The notes: generated by a model not told the origin, from the letters alone. DNA of 64,000 bases from Progne subis subis (GCA_022316685.1 JAKJHU010000030.1:7776860-7840859); one strand, 5' to 3'. Numbered from the stretch's first letter, positions 49,544 through 63,400 are shown. Numbers and translations are program-made.

Positions 49544-52500
49544 CTGAAAATAAATACTGTGATTCAAACCTTTGTTTCAAAGGCTGATTTCCACTGGACT
49601 GTCCTGTCCAAAAGAATTAGTTCAGTTAAAAAGGGTTAACTGACATAGTCAAACAAAGCAGGGCCCTGTCCAACTGCAGCAGTTGACGTTTTTGGAGAGC
49701 AGGTCCCACTGGTCACAGAGACTTCCTCTCCAAGAGCTTTTCTACTTCACAGAAGATGGTTTGAGGTACCGAGGCTGTAGCTTTTCTCCCAGCTCAGGAC
49801 TGTGAGAGCAAACAGAAGAATGATGAGCGAGTTCTTCCCAAATAATGGGTGGCAGTGCCAAAACTTTCTGGGAGACCTCTGTGTGCTAGGACAGCCATAC
49901 AAAGTTAAAATACATGGGTTTAGGCATACAATAACTGCTGATCAGAAAGTCCAAGAGTCCAAACAGACTGGGCTAAGCAAGAAAATACACAGCCTTTTTG
50001 CCCCCTCATATTAGATCATGCCCTGGAAATTTCAGAAAATTCAGAGTCTGATAAAATAAAACCAAAGTCTAAGATAAAGACTGTTTCACAAAGTTTGTGG
50101 GTCCTTAGCAAAAAGTACTGGAAATCTGAAAAACAAAATATTTTTCTAGGGAATTATTAGCCCAGATTTTATATAATAAAGAAGTTGATACGCTTCCTAA
50201 CCCAAAGGTATTGAAATATTAAGATACAATAAGCATCTGAATCTTTGGAAGTTCATCCAAAGTGATCTTGAATTCTGATGTTGTAACTAAAAGTGACTCA
50301 CCCACACAAAGTTCTGGTAATCCAAAGTACTAGGGAATTGTAATATGCTGCACCTCTAGCCAGAAACTAAAGATGCATTTCCTTTGGGAAATGTATGTCC
50401 TTTAGAAAAAAAGATAATTAACTAAAACCAGTAAGTATCCACATTACTGGAACCCGAACAACCTTGTCACTTTCTGTGGAATTCTTTTTCATTTCAGTTT
50501 CCGTCCACAGATTCCACAAACCCCATTCCAATTTTTAAAAGCAACAAGCCTCATAATTATTATGAAAAGACACAAATTCAACATACCAAAAGAGTCTGTT
50601 TATCTTTGAATGAACATCTAATTTATTTTTACTGAAAATCATTGCCAAACTTCAGACAATTTTAGGGCAAGTAGAATTATGACCATTGTAGAATTCCAAC
50701 AGAAATACATACTATGCACCCATATGTGAAATAACCTGTGTGAGGTCATCAATAATGTAGGACACATCTTCCTGTCTATGGCAAACCTGGAGCAATACTT
50801 GAAATCAAGTCTGAAGTCATTGCAAGATACCTCAGATGTTCTTGTTCCACATATCAGTGTTTCCAAAAACAAAACATTAAGAAACAGAGATTCTCCTAGA
50901 TAATATGTTTAACACAGCTCCAAAACTGTTTCCCCTTTAAAGAATTCCAAATTATTGTTGTAAGAATATTTCATGTAAGGAGTTCAAATGCAAAAATTCA
51001 GTGGAAACCTGCTTTTTAGGCAGGATTTGTCACTTTCACTGCCAGGCTCCCGTGTGGCCCAACACAAAGGGATTTCCAGACTCCCAGCTCTGTGAAGAGC
51101 CACTGAACAGATTTGCATGGATCTATGACACAGAAAGTTCTGGGATTGCCAGCTGCAAAGGCCCAGATTCCCAGGTCCTTCAAGGTTCAGCTCTTGGCTG
51201 AATTTTTTCCTGGACAGCCATAAAGCCAGGAGTTCCAAAGCTCATGGGGGCCATAACATCCAGATGCCAAGGTTTCTGGGTCAGCTTTGATTCCTAGGCA
51301 CTTCAGTTCCTCCACACCCTGGGATCTCAGGGAATCCAAGACCTGCAGCACAGAGCCATGTCATCAGACTGGCTGTTTCTGAGCCAGGATTGCATTTCCT
51401 TTCACAGTTAACTATGAATAATAGATCCTGATAAAAGTGAGACATGATTTTAAAATCTTGGAAAGTTCCTGAAACTACCTGAATAATTTATCAATAGCTG
51501 GAAAATTAACTACAATGAATGATCAAATGAAAAACATATTAACAAGGAAATAAATTTATACCACAACTGAGGCACTTGAATAGATAGATCATAGAATATC
51601 AATTAATAATAAATAAAAAAGTACAAGAAAGAAAAAAACAAGATAATTAGGTAGTGATTTAAATGTTGAAAATCAAAGGTAATCCATATATGGCCCAAAA
51701 AATGAATAATCTGTTTTTGGAACTTTTAATAAATATTTTGGATTGAGATTGTGGGAGCAGATGGCTATTTAGCATCTAGAAATGGAAGTTCATGTCATAA
51801 AATATCATATTTATTAATTGAAACGTTAAAAAAAAATTAGAGACAGGACTGTATAATTCTTCTCTCATTCTATATAGACAAGTACAGAAAGTGTTACTGT
51901 GATGATTGAAAGTATAGAGTACTAAACTGACAAAAACTAAAAGCGACCAGCTTATTTTACTTTGAAAAAAGACATAGGAAAAAAAAAAATCAAGACAAGA
52001 TTTTTCAATATTAAATTACTTCCCTTCCTATCTTTAAAATATAGTTTCTTCTTCATCTACCAATTTCCAGGATATTCAGCAGAGGTGTTTAGGCTCAGTG
52101 TGTGTTCATTTCTTACTGCTATAAAATCTTTTGATATGTAAATTAGGAAATTCAAGATTTAAATCACTCTATTAATTCCACCAAATCTGATAGATTGAGA
52201 TTAGTATTTAATGACAAAAGAAAATCCTGTTAAATTAAAGTTTTGTAAGAGCTATACTTTGCCCTCAAAGCAAAAGAGGTTAGAATTAGTAAGATGAATA
52301 CATGTAAATTGTCACTGCTTTCAGTCAGAATTATTGTTATATCTCAATTTTCACTATCACTAGGTAAAAAATAAAGATGCATATTTTCTAACAATATAGT
52401 CAAACAGCACAGTCTGATATATTCTTTTTAATTACTTTAACATCATACCCACTTTCAACCAAGCCAGCCTTGTTGAAGACAGATTTCTTTTCACATTTGA

Positions 52501-54290
52501 AATGCAGTTAGCTAATGTTCTTTCATAAGTCAGTATAAGGAGATTCTGTGACAATAAATAACAAACAAAATGTGGTAAAATCATTCTTCCAAAATATATT
52601 TTAAGTCTGTCAAAATTGCAGATGTTTTCAGTTTTATTCAATATCCTTCTTTTACAGAAGATGTGAATTCCTAGATGGGACATAATCCTTTTTGCATCAT
52701 ATTCCTCAAGACAATGTGCTTAACTAATACAGTATAGATATTTCTTGATCATAACCAGAAGATGAAAAATATTATTTAAAGATTTATCTTGTGCCAAAGG
52801 GATACTTTATGATCCCAAACTTTCTTTGGATCATTTGTTGAAATAAGAGTAAATGTAAATTTTTCAGCCTCTCCCAAGTATGGTGAGTATCTGAAAGAAA
52901 AAGTGACATCACCAGAAGTTAGATTACCTCCAGATGAAAGCTGATCTTTAGTAACTCTCAAAATCTCCTTTGCCAGTAGCAATCGCTAATTCAAAGTGTA
53001 TTTATTGCTCCCAGGTTAATTTCTCAGCATAGCCCTTTGTACCAAGGAACAATGTTTGCATGCCCTCATTTCTAGCTGCCTCTACCTCCTTTAGGGTGTT
53101 GTCCAAAGAAGGGGTCTGGCAGCTGGCTATGAATCTCTTGGGCAACAAATGCAAAACATAAAAGTAGGAAAAAAATTAAAAACAAGCAGTTATTGAAGTT
53201 AGTGACAACTTTAATTCGAAAATATGCTTGGAACCATGTGCTCAAAATCATGTGTACATATGCAAAAGAAAACAATGCCTGTTCTGCTTCTAGTTATATT
53301 TTGTTGAACTCAGCAATGCTGTACTAATCTACAGTAAACAGAAACAGAACAAGAGCGGTGAATATTCCAGCATGCAGAACTAGAAAGACTGAAATTAATA
53401 AAAATCAAACTAACATTAATATTCCATAGCCTGGGTAACCTAAAAAAGGTTATAAAAATATAGATAACCCTTAAGTCCACATAGAAGCTGCTCTTTCTCT
53501 TGCAAGGAATATTTGAGGTAATGATGGTAGACCTGCTAATTTTTTTTAGTTGAATCAAGTCTACAATTTTTCAGACATAATAACATTGTTCCTTGACATT
53601 TCCTTATTGTTCCTTCTTCCTACTAAAAATTTGATGTGTTTTCTACTCAACAGTTCAGTATGTCTTCACTGCTGATATTCCTTACATTTTTACCAAACCT
53701 ATTTGTTCATATGTAATAACATGTATTATAAAAAATTGTTCCCTTACATGCTGTGCAACAGATGATAGTGGCCTGACCTAACAAGCTAAAAATTCTAACC
53801 TAGAAGACATTTGAAAACCTGTAAATCAAATCAAAGTATGCTATTCTAAATACTTACATGAACACAGCTTTTCTAAGACCTTCAGTAGAAGATACGTGAA
53901 CATATATGAAGAATCAGCTAAAATAGTATAGAGTTTAGAATTTAGTATAGAATTACTCACAGAATAGTAAATTTGGATATATGCACATAATAGCAATATA
54001 TAAAAACACACTGCTTTGCTTGGTGTGTCTGAAAACTCAAACCATGTGGGCTTAGGCAAAAAAGTGGCAGCATGGAGTCACTCACTTTAAAAATCAATTA
54101 AGTATACATATTTCCACAGTTATTTGTTCTGCAGTGAATGATTTTTTGTCTTTGATAGAAAGCATATATCATAAAACAGTGGAACTGTTGAAAAATTTGA
54201 TCCAAAACTTTCTGTAGAGACTAATCCCTTTAAAAATGTTCATATTTTATAAACATTTTGCAACAAACTCATCTATCTTATTCATAGTAA
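49544..54290 (-). other. ANGPT1: ANGPT1 intron 1, no gene seen
   Basis: Intron with a moderately GC-rich patch at 49640-49880 and another at 51000-51400 (see separate entry); the remainder is AT-rich. Open frames are short (85 codons or fewer) and unrecognised. Confidence 0.7.
51000..51400. repeat. GC-richer block of unknown origin, possible old TE
   Basis: About 400 bp of GC-richer sequence with recurring short CCAG-rich phrases, such as GGGATTTCCAGACTCCCAGC, GGGATTGCCAGCTGC, AGATTCCCAGGTCC and CCTGGGATCTCAGGG, between AT-rich flanks. It looks like a diverged interspersed or internally repetitive element, but matches no family I can name. Nothing supports coding. Confidence 0.3.
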
Positions 54291-54703
54291 CAGAGCCATA
54301 GAATCATTTAGGCTGGAAAAAAAGTTTAAGTCCATCAAGTCCAACAATTAATCCACCACTGCTAATTCCACCACTAAATCATGTCCCTAAGCACTATCTA
54401 CGCTTTCTAAATACCTCCAGGGATGGTGATCCAACCACTTCCCAAAACCAACTGTCCTAACTACTAAAGTAATATTATAGCAATGTTTTTATTGTCTTTT
54501 ACAGCAGTAGCCAGATTAAGTTCTAGCTGTGCTTTGGCCCTTATAATTTTCTCCCTATAGATCCTCGTGACATTATTGTAGCGCTCCTGAGTGGCCTGGT
54601 CCTTATTCCATAGGTCAGAATCTCTCCTTCCTTAGTTCCTGTCAAATCTCTGTTCAGCAATGCCTGCCTTATCCACTGGCTCATCTTTCTGCAGGTATAA
54701 TTT
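54291..54703 (-). mobile_element. CR1 LINE fragment, old, with internal deletion
   Basis: The + strand begins CAGAGCCATAGAATCATTTAG and continues CAAGTCCAACAATTAATCC, CACCACTAAATCATGTCCC, AAATACCTCCAGGGATGGTG and CCAACCACTTCCC, the antisense 3' end of a CR1. After about 54480 it jumps to GCAGTAGCCAGATTAAGTTC, AGCTGTGCTTTGGCCC, TTTTCTCCCTATAGATCCTC, GTGGCCTGGTCCTTATTCCA and TGGCTCATCTTTCTGCAGG, text I know from a more 5' part of the same kind of LINE. The segment between appears deleted. The element runs in the same direction as ANGPT1 and has no coding capacity. Confidence 0.8.
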
Positions 54704-56404
54704 GATGAACAGAAATGTTAAATAGTTTGGTATTTCCACACATGAGTGTTGCTGAGGACTCATTGCTGCACCACAGCTCTGCTCCTTTGCACATCAGGTT
54801 GTGTGACCAGGGCTGGCTCTTCAGAAATACAAAGAATCACCATTTCAGAAATTGAGTGAGAAAAGGAAATAGCATGGATGTATGCAGGAGCTCTGACCAG
54901 TTTAGTTCTCATTCCAATAAAGTAGTCAAATTTATCAAGGAGGCATCAAGATGCATTGAAATGAGGTATTAGTGCAAGCATGAGCATCCAGAAGTCTACC
55001 TGATTTAAATCAACACCATTCCACTCAGCATGGCTGAGCAGTGTAGATTTACACCACCTATGAAATTAGCCCACAAACCCCAGATTTTTGGGACAGTAGT
55101 GGGAGGAGTAACCTGAGAGAAGTTGGATATTTAGCTAACTGTATTAGTGTGGAGTTTTTTGATAGCTATCATATAAAAACTGGAGCTGTCTCAGGTCTTG
55201 GTTTATTGTTGGCTGTACTTAGGTTTCTAGAGTGCCTGAAGGCACCTAAAGCCTCAGCTTGTAGGTTGTGTACCTTGGGTTTTCCAATGAGTAATAATAA
55301 GAAAATTGCTTCCATCCCTAATCTTTCTGGGCATTTATTCACTGATATTTCTAAAATATGTCGGGATCCGGAACACAAAACGTTGTAGAAATGTGATCAA
55401 TTTCTGCCATTCTTTAAAAACTGAATTCAAGACTGTAAAGCAGCTATGTCAGTATTGAAGAGAGCAATAACAGATATATGCATGGAACTTACAGCAGTAA
55501 CACTTCTTCTTTCACAGGCCCAGAAATTTAACCAGCACAGTTAGATATACAGTCTTGATGGCACTGAAATTGCTTGAGTTTTGCCTTTGACATCACTACA
55601 GCTGGTATTTCTATAGCTAGAATCTTTATTTATATCAGAAAATGTAAGTAAACCATTTCCAGTATTTGGAAATATAATCATTACATTATTTTCTTCACAA
55701 GTTTGTCAATCATGTTGTAAACTCTGTTCTAAGCTAAAAATCCTTTGCGTGTTTACTGCAATAGAATTTAATTTGTGCTAAAAAAAGGCAAGTTCCTGCT
55801 CCACTATGTTGCATTTAATGCACATTATTCATGTCATAAGTTGTGAAGGACAAGTGATTTTTATCAACATTCTGTAATCAAAAGAAATAATGAAAAACTG
55901 CATTACTTGTTTCAATGTAGTAATACTATAAAATAATTTCTGGATTTAAGAGCTGGGCAATCTATTTTATTCCACACATAAAAGGTATCCCAAACAATGG
56001 CAATAACAGTCAATTTTTGTTTGAAAATTACAACTTTAATAACCAATTTTTCAAAAAGCACTACACAAATGAATCACAGACATTTATTTCCTCACTTGTT
56101 ATCCAAGATAGTACAAGCCAAAAAATATGAGCAGTGTAAAAAATTCAAGCAGAGAGGTCATTTATGGAGAGGGATACTCAAACAGCCCTCATGATTTTTT
56201 TTGTAAATTTTATCTGGTGACCTTCACAGAAAGATTATTTTCTCAGTGTGCTGCAGTGTAGAAGCACAAAAGTAAAGTGTATGTGGGCTTGGTGACTGGC
56301 ATATGGAATTAAAAGACATCTTTTTCATAAGAAGCCAGAGGGATGACATAAAACCTTATCAAACAAGACACGGGCTCCAACAAATTCAGGAAGAAAAGTG
56401 CCCC
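54704..56404 (-). other. ANGPT1: ANGPT1 intron 1, no gene seen
   Basis: AT-rich intron between two CR1 fragments, with one weak ancient repeat (55000-55071). A frame open on both strands at 55149-55388 has no recognisable protein. Confidence 0.7.
55000..55071 (+). repeat. Fragment of an ancient amniote repeat ('TGTAGATTTACACCA' type)
   Basis: CTGATTTAAATCAACACCATT, then GGCTGAGCAGTGTAGATTTA, then CACCACCTATGAAATTAGCCC. It resembles the common amniote text 'GAGCAGTGTAGATTTACACCAGCTGAGGATCTGGCCC'. The family is not named here. Confidence 0.4.
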
Positions 56405-56592
56405 CGGTTTTCAGGGCATCTCTGCCCAGAGAAACTGTGGCTGCCCTATTCCCTGGAAGTGTTGAAGGCCAGGTTGGATTGGGCTTTGTGCAAACTGGTC
56501 CAGTGGAAGATGTGCCTGACTGTGGCTGTGGGGGTGGAACTTAGATGGTCTTTAAGTTCCTTTTCGACATCAAAAATTTCGATGAGTCTAAT
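56405..56592 (+). mobile_element. CR1 LINE 3' end, sense
   Basis: Reads CTGCCCAGAGAAACTGTGG, CTGCCCTATTCCCTGGAAGT, GTTGAAGGCCAGGTTGGATT, GGGCTTTGTGCAAACTGGTC, CAGTGGAAGATGTGCCTGAC, GGTGGAACTTAGATGGTC and TTTAAGTTCCTTTTCGACAT, the CR1 3' end in sense order. It finishes near TTCGATGAGTCTAATATTC, where the terminal ATTCTATG-type repeats would be. It is 5'-truncated, non-coding and opposite to ANGPT1. Confidence 0.9.
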
Positions 56593-57915
56593 ATTCAGAT
56601 ACACATTTCTAGTATATCACTAAAAAAACCACTGGAATATTATCATGTGTTCAACAGATGAAATCAACAGACTTCTACAAAGCGACTGCCTTAGGGTTAA
56701 CTTGGGTGAGAGTAGAATCAGGTCCTGGTATTATCTTGGTGTATGAAGGCGAAGCCTAAATGTAATATTTGTGTACAGCCACAGTACATGAATATATTTT
56801 CTAGAAAGAAAGGGGATGAACTATTTTAGTGTCCTCTTGTTTATCTGGAAACAGTTGCTTCTGCAGTTCCTTTTTTTTCTTGAAGAAGATAGAAAGAATA
56901 TGCATGTGGAATGTTGTTGATGTAGAAAAGATCATGCAAATTTTCCCCACTGAACTAGAGGCATCTGAGTTCAAAGACAACTATTTGTAACTTCTTTCAA
57001 TGCCCTGGGTTTTGGTTTAATTAAGAAAAATAACTTTTAGCTGGCTAATTTAGCTCATGTGAAAGGAGAAAAAAAATCAGTCTGCTGATTTTACCAGCAG
57101 GAAAATATTTTCCAATGACATTTCTTTCAGTTCTTGAAAAAACTCAGTTTTTTAAAAGAAAATTAAGATTAATTTATAAATAAATAGACAAAAAAGAGAA
57201 GGATTACATTATTTAGCTAAGAATTCTAACCTCTTGGCTGGAAACCACAGCATTTTGGTTTACTGTTGCACTGTGCCTTGTGGTTGTTGTTACCTGAGGT
57301 CTCAAGACCTCAGATTGGACAGTCTCTATTTTAGGAGTTTGGAGAGTTTTCTATTTTAAGATATTTCAGAAAAGAACCCCCACCCTAAACTATTTCCTGA
57401 TTGGCTTCAGCAAAAAATGACTCAAATGTTCCCTGAAAAGTTAGATACCACATAGAATCCAAGGCCAGGTTTAAATTAAGATAATCTGCCTGCTTATTTT
57501 GAGTGCTTCTGTTTCAACAAGTATCTCTTTTGCTGTTCCTCTTTGCTGTTTTAAAGGATGGAATAGAAGAAGAGTGAAAAAAGGCATACAAAGTTGTTTT
57601 TATGTTCTTTTTGACATGAAATAAAAATTAATACTGAAAATATCTCTATAAAATTATTCTCATGAGATGTACCTCATGATCCCCCTTTCAGGCCTGGAGA
57701 GTGCTTGAAGTAGGCTCTATGCATAACAAAAGCTGTACACTGAAATCTACCCTCAAATGAACAAAACCTCTGAGCTTGTCTGCTTCTCAGAGGCTGGACT
57801 TGAGTCCTCTTCTTTAAGCTACAGCAGACTGATACTGGGATTGTTCCACTGGTGCCAGTGATTTACATGCTTTCTGGCTCATGCTGTTGTTCCAGGGCTT
57901 TTTAAAAGTGGTCTC

Positions 57916-57936
57916 TTTTTTTTTTTTTTTTTTTTT
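57916..57936. repeat. Poly(T) run, 21 bases
   Basis: Uninterrupted T run followed by CCC; no associated element was recognised. Confidence 0.95.
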
Positions 57937-60349
57937 CCCATTATTATAAAAATTCCACTGCTCACAGATTTAGTTGGTATCTTTCTAGGCATGTGGAGTA
58001 AAGAACTGGCTGAGGATAGAGTCCATGCTATCATTTCATATCTTGATGTGGTACCCCACAAATTCATGCGGACACAATGCAGTGATTGTAGAGCATATTG
58101 CAATGAAACACATAATCCGTTATTTTGTCTCTGTTATTTTCTACAAATAACAGACTTCAGTCTCTGTGGGTGCCAGGCTAGTGTTTTGCAACATAGCACT
58201 CCAAGCCTTTAAAATTCCTCCTGACCATCTGGGAATTTCCTGTTCTGCCAAATGGGTTTGCCTGGATAGCGCTGATATATGAGAGAAACCCCCTTATGTT
58301 AGAGCAGAAACATTTTGATGTAGGTGAACCCAGACAGCTGGTATCAAAAGGTAGACCTGGAATTTCTGCCACTTCTGAAAGTGACAGGAGAAGGAGAAAG
58401 GAAGGAGACAGCTTAAGCTGGGTGGGCCTGAGGTTGGGAAACCCCCTTTTCTGAAGAGAAATTGAGCTTAGTTTTTTCCTGCTGATTCACTGTGGGCAGC
58501 ATCAGGACAAGCTCCAAATTCATTAACATCACATTCCAAGTCAGAGTCAGGACCTTTTTTCAGTTTCTAATCCTCTCGAGACCCTTTAATGATAATAGTT
58601 TGGATTTGTGGACTATGTTGGAAATCTTTGAGTTTATGTTCCCATAGAAAATTACTAGTTTTTCTAGTTGACTTTTTTTGATAAGATATCATGATAACAA
58701 CACCTGGAAAACATAATAGGAATGCCAGGCTAAACCTAAGAGAAGCAAACCCCAAATATCTGTTATGATAGAAAAAACACTGAGCAATTCTGACTTAGGA
58801 TGACTCAAAATGTAAAGCTTATATTGCATTATGAGTAGTATTCTAAAAATAGTCTTGCTTCAGCTTTCTTATAGCCTTTCTGAAGGATTTTACTATGGAA
58901 GTGAAAACATGACAGCATGAAAAACCATGCTGATGGAACTAACACTGAGGTGTCATCTTGAAACTCAACAATAATGAAAATGGGAAATGAAAAATAAAAA
59001 TGTTGAAGTAGTCTTTAAAAATGCACATGAAAAAAGATGTCACAGTTGGTACATATTTTATGGATCAAGAATTCATGTCTTATCTTCATGCCCATAACAG
59101 TGGAACAAAAACATTTTCACTCTTGCTCAATTCTGCTTCTAGGAAATACCCCAGGGGTGAGTGGCCAAATTACTAGATGTTTCCAAGATGCGTAGGAGTA
59201 CTAAATCCTGGGTCAAGGAGACTTCTTTTTTTCCTTTTTTCTCCCCTATTTCTAGGATTTGTAAGGCATGTTTTTTTGTGGGAAATATTAAGGTAGAACA
59301 TGACAAAGGTTTTGTTTGTCTTACTGGCTTAGCCCTAAAGAAATACAATCACTACTCCTAGCTTTAAAACCTGAATTCTTCACAAGTTCTTTTCTTCAGA
59401 CTGTATTTAATTTTATAACAATTTTTAAGGTTGGTACATCCATTTCAGTTAAAAAGTCAATGATATAAATATGTTGAATAAGCAATTAAGTACTTAATGT
59501 ATTCTTGTTCTGTACAGTGGCTTGTACAGCACGTACCATAATGAGAATTATAATTCACCTGTTTTTTGGGGTTTTTTTTCAACTTTTGTGTGAATGTTCT
59601 CTATAAAAATTCTCTGGACTTCTCATTCCCACCCACTTATCCTAAACAATAAAATATACATGTGCTTGTTCAGTGTAACAGAGGAATACCAATTCAGTTC
59701 TACCTACTGTTGAAGTCTGTGAAAAGTAGCTATGTCCTTGTGTTAGCACTCCAATGATGAAATTAAAACAATTTATTTTACTGAGTTAAAGCGTGCCTCA
59801 TGAAACATTTGAGTACATCAACTCAAAAAGAGACCCTTGGCTCACTTGGGGTCAAGTTCTTAGATCTTGCAAAATTTAAAGTTGGCAAATTTGGGCAAAT
59901 CCCTTTCCAGTATTCCTGACCTCTAACTCATCTTCACAAACTGTCCAAGGTGCTTGCTTGATGCTAGTAAATTGTTTCTTCACTTAATGGTAATAAGCAG
60001 CAAACACAAACATTACTTACGAGGTTATCATTGATAGCTGCAAGGGTATTCCTAGTGACAAAGTGACACATCAGTTACAACCTGTAATGCTCCACATAGC
60101 ATTTCAGTCTGGGATCGTCTGCATTTTTGATATACCTTGACAAGCAGCAAAATTTGGAGAATTTCTGGTTTCCTCATTAAAACATGCTGCTGAGCATGTT
60201 TCTCTTACTCATTGCTATACTCTTAAATTTAGAAAAAATAATTTTCCTGTTCTTTAAAAGAAAAGGAAGATCTTATTTTAAGTATGTTGAGTTTTTCTTC
60301 AGCAGGCTGTACTACTGCTGAAATAAACAGTATTATGACATTTTTAGGG

Positions 60350-60469
60350 CCACACACCAGTAAACAGTTTACATCTGCATTGTTTCAGGACATTCTACTG
60401 AACACAATGCCACACACCAGTAAACAGTTTACATCTGCATTGTTACAGGACATTTTACAGAACACAGTG
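60350..60469 (+). repeat. 60-bp tandem duplication, two copies
   Basis: Copy 1 at 60350-60409 and copy 2 at 60410-60469, each starting CCACACACCAGTAAACAG and ending near GAACACA(A/G)TG. They differ at about five sites. The unit length is a multiple of three, so the surrounding 135-codon + strand frame (60284-60691) stays open and repeats a 20-residue unit beginning PHTSKQFTSAL. The frame itself has no other coding support. Confidence 0.97.
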
Positions 60470-63400
60470 CTGTGTTCAAATAACAAAGTAATTTCTCAGT
60501 CTTTTCTGTCACATCAGGACAAGGTATCTGATTGTATGTACTTTAGTGATAGGTTGGTACCTTGGCAGTCACAAATTTGTGGATTGCATCATTTACCATT
60601 CCTAGGGATTTTTAATCAAGTCTTCTCTCAACCTCAAATCAACAGAATTCGTGTTCTGAAGCACCACCCTCACTTGCCACTTTATATTTAGCCTTTTCAA
60701 TATCTCTTTGTGTTCCTTACACTTTCCCTGAGCTGACCCTCCCTAGACTGATAGTACACAGTTAGAAACTGGGTCATCAAGCAGATCCTCTTTTTCTTCT
60801 TTTTTTTCCAGTTATTATTTAATCTGTATTATTTATTCTGCTGTAATAATCCTTTACCTTTAACAATAATCTTGTGGTACATGTCAAACTACTCTTCCCT
60901 TGTGTGCCTCTGCAAATAGAGTTTTCTCGCTCATGCTTCCCTGCACAAAACTTTGGTATTGTAACAGGTACAAATATTTCTTTTAACAACTGATGTGAAA
61001 GGCAGAGACTCTAATTGTTGAGCTGTGGGAGGTCATGGAGTCAACAATGTCAGAGGAATTTACAAAAGAGTATTTATTGCATCAGTCAGAATTCTTAGAA
61101 AAGCCAAGAGATCAAACTGAATCATTCAAGAAAAATGTGAAGAGAAACAACCTTAATCATCGCCTCTGTATTTCACAGGCTAAAGTGATAAAGAATTTTG
61201 CAGTCCATATCTCCTCCACGCAAAAATAGTAACACAGAAAAACCTTCTAGCAGAGCATTGATGGCCTTTCCCATTGACAGGATAGAAGTGACGCAGGAAA
61301 GATAGGTGGCCCTTGACCATTTATCTCTACCATGGTAAGTCACACAGAGAGTGAAGTATGAAGTTTTAGCCAAGGAACAAAGGGGAATAGTTCATTCAGG
61401 AAGAGATTAGATCATCTCTTTGAGCAATTTTCCTTCTAAGCAGATCCTCAAAATTCCAGGCACCACACCAAAGACATCGTGGTTTGGGGGCTTCCCATTA
61501 CTGTGTTGACTTGCTGACATGGCCTAGAAGGCTACAGGAATTTTCTGATGAATTAAGACTGGGAAGGGTAAATATTTAACTATGACACAAATAAACATAC
61601 TTAATACTTAAATGATAAAGACAGTGATCCTAAATCCTCATTTCTGTTACTTTTATCTGAATATGAATGCCCAATTTTTCAAAGGCTGCAGCAGTCTTCT
61701 TTGCTGTTGGAGGAGACTTCAGGGAAACAGACTTTACATTAAGCATTTCTCTGAGATTTCAGAAACATCAAGTTAATTTCAACACAGGATTTTCAATTTA
61801 AAAAAAACCAACATTTTTTAGTAATAGTGCTCTGATAGTGATAGTGATATAATTATTTGAAGATCCTTGCCTTTTTGAGACACAAATGCATGACTCAGAA
61901 GTGAGAAGAGAAAGACATGTAAGTGACCCTATTAATCACTCTCACTGTTACCCACACACTGAACTGATGACAGAGTTTTAAAGAAAAGATTTGTTTAGCA
62001 CAGCTTTCTTTCCTTCAAAAGACTTCTGGATGAGAAGTAAAATTCACAGAAAATAATATCACTAAAACTACTCAAAGCTGAATGTATGAAAGTGAAAATC
62101 AATGCTATTAAATACAATCATGGGTGGTTTAATACAAATTCAAAAATTCATTCAGTAGATTGCCTAGAAAAAGAAAACATTAAAAATTATCATTTAACAA
62201 CAACAAAATTATTTTTTCTTAAGTCTCTGCTGTGCAAGACCATATTTGTGGGTAAGAGATTCTAAAAGAAAAGTACACTTTTATAAACATAGGCTGACAA
62301 CTTTAAAACATCAATAAATAATATGATCCAGAGGGCAGGCAAGTCCATCACAATCCTGAAAATAAATGTAAAAGCATCTCTAGACATTGTATTAGGAATT
62401 CTTTGATTTTTGCAGGTATTTAAAATATGTTCTGTGGATTTGGAGTATATTAAAGGTGAAAAATTTAAATACATCTCAAAATATTAAATTTACATATTGA
62501 GAATCAGATTTATTTTTTTTTTCACCTACAATCAGGACATAAGAATACCACTTTAAAGAATGAGTAGCCTTTGGTAACAACTCAAAGTTTGCTGCAACAC
62601 TTAAAATAGTGGGCAGGAGCACTCACCTGCCTCAAAGTCAGTGCTTTTCTCTTTGAAACCTTGCAAGTTCCCTCTGCAGTTTTATACTGGTGGATCACAG
62701 ATCAGGAAATTAAAAGTCTGACCTGCTAACAGTGTTATCCTTAAGACTTAAGTTTTGTAACTTAAATAGTATCTTTCAAGAAAAATCTCTTGCATACAGA
62801 AAACCTCTGAGGGAAGTACAGATGTGAAAGAGGGCAGGATCAGTCTATAAATGGCACATAAGCCTGCAGCAGACCATTTTTAGATTCAAAATTGATTAGT
62901 ACCAATCTGACCATCTGTGTTGTAGTGTGAAAGAAGCCATGCAGTCAAAACCAGACAAATTACCTTCTAAGGTTTTCTGCTCATACTCCAAATTTTCTCC
63001 CACTCTTCTCTAGTCTTGCCTCAATTTCATCCTGACAGGAATGCTCTGAGTTTATCCTATCTCTACTGTAATCTCTCAAGCCTCCTTGGTACAAGAGCAG
63101 GAGAAAGAATACCAGTACCCAAGTTCTCAGGCAGAACAGAATCAGAAGAAAATCTGGCTAACTGTGATAAGTGAATTTTTGTTGCTTCCATACATTCCTG
63201 TGTCAGAAGGAATGCCTGGTACCTCTATTTGCAACAAGACAACTAGAGACAACATGAGAAATGGCAAGAATTTACAAATAAAAATCCCCAGAAGAACTGA
63301 TGAAAAATTATAGCTATACACCTTTGCCATTTTCTGTTAAAGAAGCAGATGTCATGCATGCACAGAGCACAATCCTGTTGGAAACATACACACATGTAAG

